Assembly: GCA_019307815.1 (NCBI GenBank)
Contig: JAFDIV010000002.1
Span: 1 to 64,000 of the forward strand
Reading direction: 5' to 3'
Length of the DNA stretch: 64,000 nt
Origin: Deltaproteobacteria bacterium
Lineage (GTDB): Bacteria; Desulfobacterota; DSM-4660; Desulfatiglandales; Desulfatiglandaceae
Positions 7,831 through 15,706 of the stretch are shown piece after piece. The notes beneath the pieces are model-generated. The model ran no database searches and had not been told where the DNA came from. It was given only the letters and a program-made list of their open reading frames with translations. The position numbers were made by a program, and so were the translations under genes. The number at the start of each line of letters is the position of its first letter. Positions within the stretch are counted from its first letter, which is position 1.

Positions 7831-8741
7831 AAGAGATTCTGCGAATCACCATTGGACTGACCATTTCGTGCCTGATAGCCGCATTTGTGATGGGCTCTGT
7901 GTTCACCGTCACAAACAAGGCGAAAAAACACAATGAACACATGGACCTTCAGAATACCATGCTGGGATTGCTGGGCTATTCCAAGTCCCACCCTGCCCCC
8001 CCAGACTTGAAGCTCCATCCGGTCTACCGTTACATCATTGAGGACGGCGAAGCGAGATACCTGGGTTACATGGTACCTGTAAGGAAGAATGGAAGGGGGG
8101 CATACGAGCTTCTGGTAGTGGATCTGGAAGGCAAGCTCCGTGAACGCTCTGGGTTGAACATCTCCCCTGAGCAGGTCATTGAACTGGGTGAAAGGGAAAC
8201 GGCCCTACGGGAGGTGTTGAAACCGCCTAAACGGTTCTATTATGCCGATTCATTTATCGTGGCCACCTTGGGCAAACGACGCCTGGCCTATTTGCTGCCA
8301 GGGGAGTTCCCTGGATTTAAGACATTCATAAGGGTTATGCTTGCACTGAGCCCCTCCTTTGAGATCACAGGGCTGGAGATATTGGAACAAGAGGAAGATC
8401 CGGGATTGGGCGGAGAAATTGTTCAGGATTACTTCAAGAACCAGTTTGTAGGTAAGTCTTTTAAAAAGCTAAAGGCCCTCAAGGTGGTCAAAAAGCCGTT
8501 GCCGGAAGAGTATAGGCGATACCTGGAAAGGGAAAAATATAAAGACGAGACGTTTACTAAAGATCAGATAGAACAAATCCAGCAAAAGTATAGGGATGCG
8601 GACATATATGCCCTTACCGGGGCTACCATATCCAGTAAGGCCGTAACCAATGGGGTTAAGAACGTGGTAAAGAAGTTTGCGTATCGGGAAAAGATGCTGG
8701 AGCGCATAATGACCCAAGAACGGGTCCTTGCAGCCTTTTAG
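7827..8741 (+). CDS. rnfG: Rnf complex subunit G (FMN-binding)
   Basis: 304 residues, longer than the roughly 200 of many RnfG proteins. One N-terminal membrane helix (about 5-27) anchors a periplasmic FMN-binding domain. EEDPGLGGEI (189-198) and the flavinylation motif TGATISS (264-270, Thr267 being the expected FMN attachment site) are intact. A Lys/Glu-rich insertion lies at about 210-258, between these two motifs. The ATGA overlap with rnfD suggests translational coupling. RnfG passes electrons on the outer side between the RnfA/E and RnfD sites; it is a substrate of ApbE, encoded downstream. Confidence 0.93.
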   Translation: MKEILRITIGLTISCLIAAFVMGSVFTVTNKAKKHNEHMDLQNTMLGLLGYSKSHPAPPDLKLHPVYRYIIEDGEARYLGYMVPVRKNGRGAYELLVVDLEGKLRERSGLNISPEQVIELGERETALREVLKPPKRFYYADSFIVATLGKRRLAYLLPGEFPGFKTFIRVMLALSPSFEITGLEILEQEEDPGLGGEIVQDYFKNQFVGKSFKKLKALKVVKKPLPEEYRRYLEREKYKDETFTKDQIEQIQQKYRDADIYALTGATISSKAVTNGVKNVVKKFAYREKMLERIMTQERVLAAF

Positions 8742-8772
8742 AGAAACATTCGCTGCCGGGAGGATAAGGCAC

Positions 8773-9393
8773 GTGGCAACAACAAAAACAAATTCCCAGT
8801 TGGTACTCAATGGGCTTCTCAATGAGAACCCCATCTTCAGGCTGGCCCTTTCCATGTGCCCTGCGGTGGGCATCAGCACCACCGTAAGAAATGGCCTGAT
8901 GCTCGGCATTGCCGTGCTTTTTGTCCAGGTATGCTCAAGCTGCACCATTGCTGCTATCAAAAACTATATTCATCCCCGCATCCGAATCCCCACATACACC
9001 CTTACCATTGCTACTTGGGTGACTGTCATAGATTTGCTTCTGTCCGCTTACTTCCCAGTGGCCTATAAGGCGATGGGGATATTCATCAAACTGATTGTGG
9101 CCTTTGCCATCATTACCATGCGCCTGGAAGTCTTTGCCTGCAAGAACCCCGTGGGAAAATCATTCTGGGACGGCCTTGGTATGGGATTAGGGTTTCTATT
9201 CGGTATGGTAACCCTTGGTTTTATTCGAGAGCTCCTTGGAATGGGGACGCTTCTTGGCCACGATGTGCTGGGCTTTAAGCCCTTGCTCTTTTTTGCCTTG
9301 CCATTGGCCGGATTCTTCTGCGTGGGATTCATGATGGCAGTATTTAATTATGTAGAAATCGTATTCAACCGGATGAAGAAAAAAAGAGGCTAA
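8773..9393 (+). CDS. rnfE: Rnf complex subunit E, with one conserved cysteine missing
   Basis: 206 residues from GTG 8773, chosen because GGGAGG (8758-8763) is well placed; a longer frame from 8728 would overlap rnfG. Six hydrophobic helices. RnfE and RnfA form an inverted pair holding an intramembrane [2Fe-2S] cluster with two cysteines from each. The first cysteine is present (LSMCP, Cys29). The second, normally within an Ile-Val-Thr-Asn-Cys stretch, is Ala112 here (KLIVAFAIIT); a cysteine instead appears 11 residues later (EVFACKNP, Cys123), where many homologues have Ser. Whether Cys123 can take over the ligand role cannot be judged from sequence. Confidence 0.93.
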   Translation: MATTKTNSQLVLNGLLNENPIFRLALSMCPAVGISTTVRNGLMLGIAVLFVQVCSSCTIAAIKNYIHPRIRIPTYTLTIATWVTVIDLLLSAYFPVAYKAMGIFIKLIVAFAIITMRLEVFACKNPVGKSFWDGLGMGLGFLFGMVTLGFIRELLGMGTLLGHDVLGFKPLLFFALPLAGFFCVGFMMAVFNYVEIVFNRMKKKRG

Positions 9394-9398
9394 ACATC

Positions 9399-10370
9399 AT
9401 GGTATCCAAAAGACAGAGAGGTCTCTTTTACATTGTTTTTATATTACTTGGTGGCCTTTTTCTCTTACAGGGTTGTGGTGAGGAATCCCAACACCGCTTT
9501 ATCCAAAAAAGTGCCTTCAAGGGCAAGAATGACATTGTGATCACGTTCGCTGCCCCTGTAGATGAAACATGGGCAAAAGACAAATCCAACTATAGGGTCT
9601 ACGAAAAACCAGACCCCGATATCCGGCTGGAGATCAGCAGTATCAGCCTCAGCCCTGACAAACGAACCGTTGTGCTCCATTTCGATGAAGAGTTGAACCA
9701 AAACCAGCCCCATGTTGTGACCATTAAGAATATTCGCTCCCAGGGCAAAAATCTTGGCACTGCGGTGGTAAGGGTGAAAAAGCTGTACCTGGGGTTTCTT
9801 TTCTCCATATTCATAGGGGCCATGTTGATCCATAATTTTGTGTTTACCAAATACCTTGGGTTGTGCGTGTTCTTTGGAACCTCCCAGAAAAAGTCAACCG
9901 CTGTGGGCATGGGGGTGACGTTTACCATTGTGATGGTGGTAAGCGCCATGATGTCCTGGCTCCTCTATCAGTTCGTGCTCAAGCCCTATCACCTTGACTA
10001 TCTTCAAATTATTGTCTTTATAGGGTTGGTATCCTTATCGGTCCAGGCTGTAGATACCATATTGAGAAAAATCAACCCCATGCTCTTCAAGGCCTTTGGG
10101 GTGTACCTTGTTCTGGTAATTGCAAATTGTATTATTTTGGCCGTACCGCTTATCTTGGCAGACAATGAATATAATGCAGCCGAAAGTTTTATGCTTGCCC
10201 TTGGCGCGGGCTTAGGATTTTTGGTGGCACTGTTCTTGATGTCTTCTGTAAGAGAACGCCTAGAGTTGGCAAATGTCCCGCCCACCTATCGTGGACTTCC
10301 CATCGCCTTTGTGGTGGCTGGGTTGTTTGCCCTGGCATTCTTGGGATTTTCGGGGATGAGTATTTTTTAG
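9399..10370 (+). CDS. rnfA: Rnf complex subunit A fused to an N-terminal lipoprotein/Ig-like domain
   Basis: 323 residues against about 190 for normal RnfA. Residues 1-26 form a lipoprotein signal (KRQR, hydrophobic core, lipobox LLQGC with Cys26). Residues about 40-115 look like a beta-sandwich of the bacterial Ig-like/SbsA type (DIVITFAAPVDETW, TVVLHFDEELN, HVVTIKNI). The RnfA membrane domain begins near 128 (KLYLGFLFSIFIGAMLIHNF) and has both cluster cysteines, Cys156 (KYLGLCVFFG) and Cys244 (VIANCIIL), plus VRERLE. The frame is unbroken through the junction, and the start lies five bases after the rnfE stop, so this is a true fusion rather than two genes. The extra domain would sit on the outer face of the membrane. 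Confidence 0.92.
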   Translation: MVSKRQRGLFYIVFILLGGLFLLQGCGEESQHRFIQKSAFKGKNDIVITFAAPVDETWAKDKSNYRVYEKPDPDIRLEISSISLSPDKRTVVLHFDEELNQNQPHVVTIKNIRSQGKNLGTAVVRVKKLYLGFLFSIFIGAMLIHNFVFTKYLGLCVFFGTSQKKSTAVGMGVTFTIVMVVSAMMSWLLYQFVLKPYHLDYLQIIVFIGLVSLSVQAVDTILRKINPMLFKAFGVYLVLVIANCIILAVPLILADNEYNAAESFMLALGAGLGFLVALFLMSSVRERLELANVPPTYRGLPIAFVVAGLFALAFLGFSGMSIF

Positions 10371-10382
10371 TGAGGAGGCTGA

Positions 10383-11243
10383 ATGGATCCAACTTTGGTA
10401 AAAATGGCCCTTGGGGGCCTTGCCCTTCTGGGTTGTATAGGACTCTTTTTTGGCATCGGCCTTGCCTTGGCCGCCCATAAGTTTGCCGTGGAAGTCAATC
10501 CTAAGGTGGAAGAAGTAAAGGAAGTACTTGCAGGGGCCCAGTGAGGTGGTTGTGGCTTCGCAGGGTGCGAGGCATATGCCGAAGCAGTAGTCAATGATCC
10601 GGATGTACCACCTAACCTCTGTTTTCCGGGTAAAGAAGAAGTGGCGTCTCTGGTGGCAGAGATCACGGGAAAAAAGATGGCATCCGTAGAAAACGTAATC
10701 GCCTCAATCCGGTGTTCCCGGATTGAGGGAAATGTAAAGAAGCAGCTTGAATATATTGGATATAACACATGTGCCGGTGCAACCTTGGCCTATGGCGGCC
10801 CATGGGCCTGCAAGTACGCCTGTATTGGGTTCGGCGACTGCGTGAAGGCCTGCCCGTTTGACGCCATGACCCTAGCAGACGGGCTGCCCCAGGTTGACCC
10901 TGCTTTGTGTGTTGGCTGTGGCACATGCGTACGCACGTGCCCAAAAGGTATCATCCAACTCATCCCGTCCCAGGCAAGGGTTTGGGTGCCATGTAGCAAC
11001 AAAGACTCTGCCAAGGCCGTGAAGGCCGTGTGCGAAGTGGGTTGTATTTCGTGCCGCATGTGTGTTAAGGTATGCCCCGCAAAGGCGGTTACCTTGGAAG
11101 ATGGTATTGTGAAAATAGATCATAAGGCATGTATGGACTATGGGCCAGAATGCGGGGAGGTTTGTGTGGAAAAATGCCCGCAAAAGATATTCAGGAATTA
11201 TAAGGCCGCCATATCGGAAGAGGCAAAGGCTGATGCGGCATAA
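10383..11243 (+). CDS. rnfB: Rnf complex subunit B, probable selenoprotein (in-frame TGA = Sec54)
   Basis: 286 residues if TGA 10542-10544 is read as selenocysteine. Residues 1-32 are the N-terminal membrane helix. The N-terminal iron-sulfur domain normally begins Ala-Asn-Cys-Gly-Gly-Cys-Gly; here it reads GAQ-Sec-GGCGFAGC, with Sec54, Cys57, Cys62 and Cys80 matching the C-x2-C-x4-C-x17-C ligand pattern. Ferredoxin-type clusters follow: CKYACIGFGDCVKACP, CVGCGTCVRTCP, CISCRMCVKVCP and CMDYGPECGEVCVEKCP. A hairpin with a GGG loop sits 18 nt after the TGA. Start ATG 10383 has GAGGAGG upstream. RnfB receives electrons from ferredoxin. Read without recoding the gene would be split into a 53-residue piece and a headless remainder starting near 10641. 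Confidence 0.88.
10542..10573 (+). promoter_or_regulatory. Candidate bacterial SECIS element in rnfB
   Basis: Directly after TGA 10542-10544, GCTTCGCA (10555-10562) pairs with TGCGAGGC (10566-10573) in an 8-bp stem with one G-U pair and a GGG loop (10563-10565). Exactly 18 nt separate the TGA from the loop, the same distance as in the known E. coli fdhF element, which also has GCA-GG at the loop. This meets the usual bacterial SECIS requirement of a G-containing small loop 16-37 nt past the UGA. Confidence 0.75.
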
Positions 11244-11575
11244 TTAATGCCCATTCGGAAATTGAAATTCCCTGTTGGGCGTGTTCAGCATTCAGCAATC
11301 TGCCCGAACGCTGTGCTTTCGGGTAATTCATAAAACAAACAGAGCCATTTTGTCATTTTATGCGAAAAAGGAAGTCGGAAAACGTCACTCCCGCGAAGGC
11401 GGGAGTCCATAACATGTTGCAATGATCTAGATTCCCGCTTTCGCGGGAATGACGAGGGTGAGCTGTTAGTTAGGATCTATAAGTAGGCAAGAAATTCAAA
11501 GTCTTAAACTGGTGGCCAAAAACGCCTAAAACCAGCTTTCGTTACCAGTATTAGCAGAGATTAAGGAGTTGTCTG
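11244..11575. other. Spacer between rnfB and apbE
   Basis: 332 bp without a gene. It holds a weak hairpin CCCGAA/TTCGGG (11303-11323) that might end rnf transcription, and a 72-bp dispersed-type inverted repeat (11383-11454). The apbE ribosome binding site TAAGGAG lies at its right end. Confidence 0.6.
11383..11454. repeat. Interspersed palindromic repeat of the TCCCGCGAA type
   Basis: Two arms, CGTCACTCCCGCGAAGG... (from 11383) and its imperfect complement ending ...CGCGGGAATGACG (to 11454), form an outer inverted repeat of about 27 bp with a few mismatches. Each arm is itself a hairpin (CTCCCGC/GCGGGAG and TTCCCGC/GCGGGAA). Such nested elements are common dispersed non-coding repeats in proteobacterial genomes. 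Confidence 0.75.
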
Positions 11576-12637
11576 ATGAAAACAGAAAGTCCCTTCGCAA
11601 ACATCAAAACCCAACTGACAAGAAGACGTTTTTTGAAGTTGTCCGGTTGGGTGGGATTGGGCATGGCAACCCCATTATTCATGCCCGTGGGTGCTGAGGC
11701 CGTTCGGTTCAACAGAAAACTTTATAAGGTCTCCGAAACCCGCCTGGACATGGGCACATTTGTCTCCATGACCCTTATCCATCCGTCTCGTGATCAGGCC
11801 CAAGAGGCCATGGGTTTGGCCTTTGAGGAAATTGGCAGGTTGACCCGCCTGATGAATCGCTTCAGTCAGAATACTGCTGTGGGCCTACTTAATCATGAAG
11901 GCAAACTCAAACACGTCCCACCGGAAGTCTCCCAGGTTATTTGGCAGGCCCTTTACTATTTTAAGATCACCAATGGCGCCTTCGACATCACGGTTAAGCC
12001 CATTGTAGATTTGTATATGGAGCGGTTCTCAAAGGGCAACAAGCAACCACCCTCTGAGGCCGAATTACACCAACTCTTGCAACGGGTGGGAGCTGAGAAT
12101 ATCATATTGGAGGGCCATACCATACAATTCAAGAAGGAAGGCATGGGTGTGACCCTGGACGGGATTGCCAAGGGATATATTGTAGATCAAGCTTCTAAAA
12201 TCCTTAGCAATCACGGGATCGCGAATCACCTCATTAATGCGGGAGGCGATATCCGCACAGCCGGTCATGCCAAAGGTAGTAGGCCATGGACCATTGCTAT
12301 CCAAGACCCCATGAAAAAGAGGCATTATCCTGACATTATTCGGATGAGTAGTGGGGCCATTGCCACATCAGGCAACTATGAAGTCTATTTCGATCGAGAG
12401 AAGATGTTCCACCATATTGTAAATCCAAAAACAGGTCATTCACCTTTAGAGACAACCAGTGCTTCGGTGATCGCAAAGACCACATTACAGGCCGATGCCC
12501 TTTCAACCAGCGTCTTTGTAATGAGTCCGACCCAGGGGACCCGGTTCATTAATGCCCTTGGAGGCTGCGAATGCCTGCTCATTACGAGGGGGAACAAGAT
12601 ACTGAAATCTGCGGGCTGGAAAAGCGCGACCACATAA
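11576..12637 (+). CDS. apbE: FAD:protein FMN transferase
   Basis: 353 residues. ApbE attaches FMN from FAD to threonines in the motif found in RnfG and RnfD, on the outer side of the membrane. A twin-arginine-type signal is visible (TRRRFLKLSG, about residues 15-45). The core has ETRLDMGTFVSMTL, AFDITVKPIVDLY, GVTLDGIAKGYIVD, LINAGGDIRT, and near the end HIVNPKTG and ADALSTSVFV, which carries the metal-binding Asp/Thr pair. Lying 330 bp after rnfB with ribF before rnfC, it completes a flavin cassette for the complex. The 3' end overlaps the convergent hflX gene by about 56 bp. Confidence 0.93.
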   Translation: MKTESPFANIKTQLTRRRFLKLSGWVGLGMATPLFMPVGAEAVRFNRKLYKVSETRLDMGTFVSMTLIHPSRDQAQEAMGLAFEEIGRLTRLMNRFSQNTAVGLLNHEGKLKHVPPEVSQVIWQALYYFKITNGAFDITVKPIVDLYMERFSKGNKQPPSEAELHQLLQRVGAENIILEGHTIQFKKEGMGVTLDGIAKGYIVDQASKILSNHGIANHLINAGGDIRTAGHAKGSRPWTIAIQDPMKKRHYPDIIRMSSGAIATSGNYEVYFDREKMFHHIVNPKTGHSPLETTSASVIAKTTLQADALSTSVFVMSPTQGTRFINALGGCECLLITRGNKILKSAGWKSATT

Positions 12638-14243
12638 CCGATTCGATTTCTTGAATAAGTCTCTTCAACGTGGGAGGGTTTATTGCCGATATGGCAATCC
12701 CTCCTGTTCTTTTTTCCAGCCGGGCCACTACATCTGGCTCCAGTAAATCCGTCTTATTAAGGACCACCAAAGTAGGGGTGGCCTCCAGGTCAAGGCCGGC
12801 CAGGACCTTGTTCACCTCACTAATCTGTTTTTCCATCCCTGGATGAGTGGCATCCACCACATGGATAAGGAGATCTGCGTCGTGAAGCTCCTCCAAAGTA
12901 GCTGCAAAGGCGTCCATCAAGTCCCTTGGCAGATCTCGAATAAAGCCCACAGTGTCAGTGATAATGGCCTCCCGTTCCTTTGGAAACCTCAGTCGCCTGC
13001 TGCTGGGGTCAAGGGTTTCGAACATGCGGTTCCTCACACGGACATTGCTGTGGGTCAATGCGTTAAGGAGAGTGGACTTACCTGCATTGGTATATCCTAC
13101 AATGGAAATCACGGGCAATCCCCTCATGTTCCGCAAGCGCCTCCGCCTCTGGCGTTGAGCCCTCACCTCCTTTAGCTCCCTTTTGAGCCGCGCGATCCGT
13201 TCATGAACTCGTCGCCTATTGATCTCAAGTTTGGTCTCTCCCGGCCCCCGTCCCCCTATACCACCTGTGAGCCGGGACATGGCCGTGTTCTTTGTGGCAA
13301 GCCTTGGCAACAGGTATTTCAATTGGGCCAGTTCCACCTGAATTTTTCCTTCTCGTGTTACTGCCCGGCGTGCAAATATGTCCAGGATCAACTGGCTCCT
13401 GTCAATAATCTTCAACTCGGTAAAATCCGTAAGGTTCTTAACCTGGGCAGGAGTCAATTCATTATTGAAAATCAGCAAGTTAGATCCATTTTGTACACAT
13501 TTGAGGGCCAAATCCGTGAGTTTCCCCTTTCCAATAAGAAACCTTGGGTCAGGCTTCTTTATCCGCTGTACCACTCTGCCTGCCACTTCAATGTCATCTG
13601 AGACGGCCAGCTCTTCCAACTCATCCAGGCTTTCCTCCTCCAACCATTTTTCACCAGTAGTAACCCCCACCAAGAGTGCCCTTTCCTTGTTCTCCACAGA
13701 GGATCGTGGCCTGGACCGAGCCAGTTCTGACTCCAATGAGAGAATCATCTCCAAAAAGTCCGTATTCAGCCGGCCGATATCTGCGGCCCTATGGATTGCC
13801 CATCCTTTTCCCTTATTGTTTGCAGGCAGGATATTGGCGAAGCTGATGGGGCCCGGCAGCCCCTCTTCGGTCACCTGAATGCACACCATCAGGTCAAGCC
13901 TCAATAAGATAAGGTCGCTGAGGTCCTCTTTGGAAAGGGGCTCACCATTGAGGTGCGTATGAATGCACCGCAGGCCTTTCAGGCGGCCCTGGCCTTGTCT
14001 GAAGCCAGACAGATCGGGTATCCATATCCTGGAGCGATCTCCCACAACCACATAGGCCACCTGACCGGTCCTTGTAATGAGAAGGGCAAGTTGTCGATTC
14101 AGTTCACGAGACAGGGTGGCAATATGGCGGGCAAGCTCACGAGATACAATCTCGCCAGCAGGGATCTTACGACGGTATAGGCGTTGCAGTCTTTTTTGCT
14201 GACTGCCCCTTAGACCTGTGGTCTTACCGTAGATTCTATCGAT
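12582..14243 (-). CDS. hflX: GTPase HflX (ribosome rescue), long form with probable ATC start
   Basis: 553 residues when read from ATC 14243. HflX splits stalled 70S ribosomes. An N-terminal extension typical of long HflX is encoded upstream of the first ordinary start: IYGKTTGL, LQRLYRRKIPAGE, SRELNRQLALLITRTGQV. Then come the HflX glycine-rich segment (GGIGGRGPGETKLE), P-loop GYTNAGKSTLLNAL, DTVGFI and NKTD. No ATG, GTG or TTG exists between the in-frame TAA and GTG 14066 (just before ATG 14060); an AGGAGG (complement of 14254-14259) lies 10 bases before ATC. ATG 14060 would give 492 residues and cut into conserved sequence. Last gene of the rpsF-dnaB run; its 3' end overlaps apbE. Confidence 0.9.
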   Translation of the reverse strand: MDRIYGKTTGLRGSQQKRLQRLYRRKIPAGEIVSRELARHIATLSRELNRQLALLITRTGQVAYVVVGDRSRIWIPDLSGFRQGQGRLKGLRCIHTHLNGEPLSKEDLSDLILLRLDLMVCIQVTEEGLPGPISFANILPANNKGKGWAIHRAADIGRLNTDFLEMILSLESELARSRPRSSVENKERALLVGVTTGEKWLEEESLDELEELAVSDDIEVAGRVVQRIKKPDPRFLIGKGKLTDLALKCVQNGSNLLIFNNELTPAQVKNLTDFTELKIIDRSQLILDIFARRAVTREGKIQVELAQLKYLLPRLATKNTAMSRLTGGIGGRGPGETKLEINRRRVHERIARLKRELKEVRAQRQRRRRLRNMRGLPVISIVGYTNAGKSTLLNALTHSNVRVRNRMFETLDPSSRRLRFPKEREAIITDTVGFIRDLPRDLMDAFAATLEELHDADLLIHVVDATHPGMEKQISEVNKVLAGLDLEATPTLVVLNKTDLLEPDVVARLEKRTGGIAISAINPPTLKRLIQEIESVMWSRFSSPQISVSCSPS

Positions 14244-14296
14244 GGAAAATTACCCTCCTTTCCCATCACCTGGTATCGGCCCTCTCTGGGTCCCCC

Positions 14297-15661
14297 TTAC
14301 ACAGGGGCCTCCTCATCCGTATAATTGCGAAACCTGGTGATCTCTTTCTGAAAGGTTAGCTTGAAATATCCCGTAGGGCCGTTACGCTGCTTGGCCACAA
14401 TAATCTCGGCAATATTACGGTTCTCCTCTGTGGTAGGATGATACACCTCATCTCGGTAAATAAACACGATCACATCGGCATCCTGCTCAATGGCTCCGCT
14501 TTCCCTCAGATCGGCCAACTGAGGTCTCTTATTGGGCCGTTCCTCCACCTTTCGGTTGAGCTGAGAAAGGGCCAAAACAGGGACATTTAAATCCTTTGCC
14601 AAGGCCTTTAAAGACCGCGAGATTTCTGATATCTCCAGTTGTCTGGATTCGGCTGATCTGCGGCCCTGGATGAGCTGCAAGTAATCCACGATTACAAGGG
14701 CAAGATCCCGTTTTTTCTTAAGTCTCCGGCACTTAGCCTTCATTTCCAAGACAGTGATGGCAGAACTGTCATCAATAAAAATGGGCAACTCTGAAAGCCG
14801 ATTAGCCGAATGGGTCAGCCGCGTCCAGTCCCCATCCCGCAAAAAGCCGGTTCTGAGCCTTGTGGCATCAATACCTGCATCAAAACCCAGGAGCCGGATT
14901 CCCAATTGCATCTTGGACATTTCCAGGCTGAAAATGGCCACCCCTTTGCCCGTCTTTTCAGCGGCATTGTAGCCGATGTTCAGGGCAAGGGCTGTTTTCC
15001 CCATGCTGGGCCTGCCCGCAATGATAATAAGATCCGATGGCTGCAATCCAGCAGTAATACGATCAAAGTCTTCGAATCCAGTAGGTACGCCCGTTACATA
15101 TCCATCGCTTGCGGATACGCTTTCCAGTCTCCTGAAGCTCTCCTTGACCACCTCTTGCATACTCTGGAAGCCATCAGTGACACGCTGCTCAGCAATATCG
15201 TAAATGGACTGTTCTGCCAGCTCTAAAAGATCCTCTGTCTCATGCCAGTGTTCAAAACAACATTCGGATATGGTGGAGCATTGAGCAATAAGTTTTCTTC
15301 GGACAGAAAGATCCTTCACAATTTCTGCATGATGCAGGATTCCAGCAGATGTGGACATGGCCTCAGCCAAAGAGGCGAGATAATCATTGCCCCCCACCTT
15401 GTCTAACAAATCCTTCTCCTTGAGGTACTGGGAAAGGGTAATTAGGTCAATGGGCTCGTCCTCATTATAGAGTGCCAGCATCGCCTCAAAAAGTAGAGCA
15501 TGGGCATCCCGGTAAAAGTCATCAGGGGACAGGATATCCACCACTTGATTCATGGCATCGTTATTGATGAGGATACTCCCAAGGATCGCCTGCTCTGCCT
15601 CATTGTTGTGTGGAGGGACCTTCAAATAGGGCAGCGGCATCTTTTCTTTCACACTTGGCAT
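14297..15661 (-). CDS. dnaB: Replicative DNA helicase DnaB
   Basis: 454 residues. The hexameric replication-fork helicase. The N-terminal domain (about 15-115: PPHNNEAEQAILGSIL) is followed by a RecA-like ATPase core with TGVPTGFEDFD, Walker A GRPSMGKTALAL, IFSLEMSK, Walker B LVIVDYLQLI, LSQLNRKVEER and LRESGAIEQDAD. The C-terminus ends FRNYTDEE. No intein is present. It lies downstream of rplI, a common order in deltaproteobacteria, and GAGGTGAGG precedes the start. Confidence 0.97.
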   Translation of the reverse strand: MPSVKEKMPLPYLKVPPHNNEAEQAILGSILINNDAMNQVVDILSPDDFYRDAHALLFEAMLALYNEDEPIDLITLSQYLKEKDLLDKVGGNDYLASLAEAMSTSAGILHHAEIVKDLSVRRKLIAQCSTISECCFEHWHETEDLLELAEQSIYDIAEQRVTDGFQSMQEVVKESFRRLESVSASDGYVTGVPTGFEDFDRITAGLQPSDLIIIAGRPSMGKTALALNIGYNAAEKTGKGVAIFSLEMSKMQLGIRLLGFDAGIDATRLRTGFLRDGDWTRLTHSANRLSELPIFIDDSSAITVLEMKAKCRRLKKKRDLALVIVDYLQLIQGRRSAESRQLEISEISRSLKALAKDLNVPVLALSQLNRKVEERPNKRPQLADLRESGAIEQDADVIVFIYRDEVYHPTTEENRNIAEIIVAKQRNGPTGYFKLTFQKEITRFRNYTDEEAPV

Positions 15662-15706
15662 GGTATGTACCTCACCTCACAGAAGGTGGATTCCAAAAAA
15701 CCAGTA

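Noticed and set aside
10383..11243. Reading rnfB as a broken gene or as two genes
   Set aside because: Codons on both sides of the TGA are intact and conserved, the TGA is at a cysteine position and the hairpin spacing fits SECIS; no ribosome binding site supports a second start near 10641.
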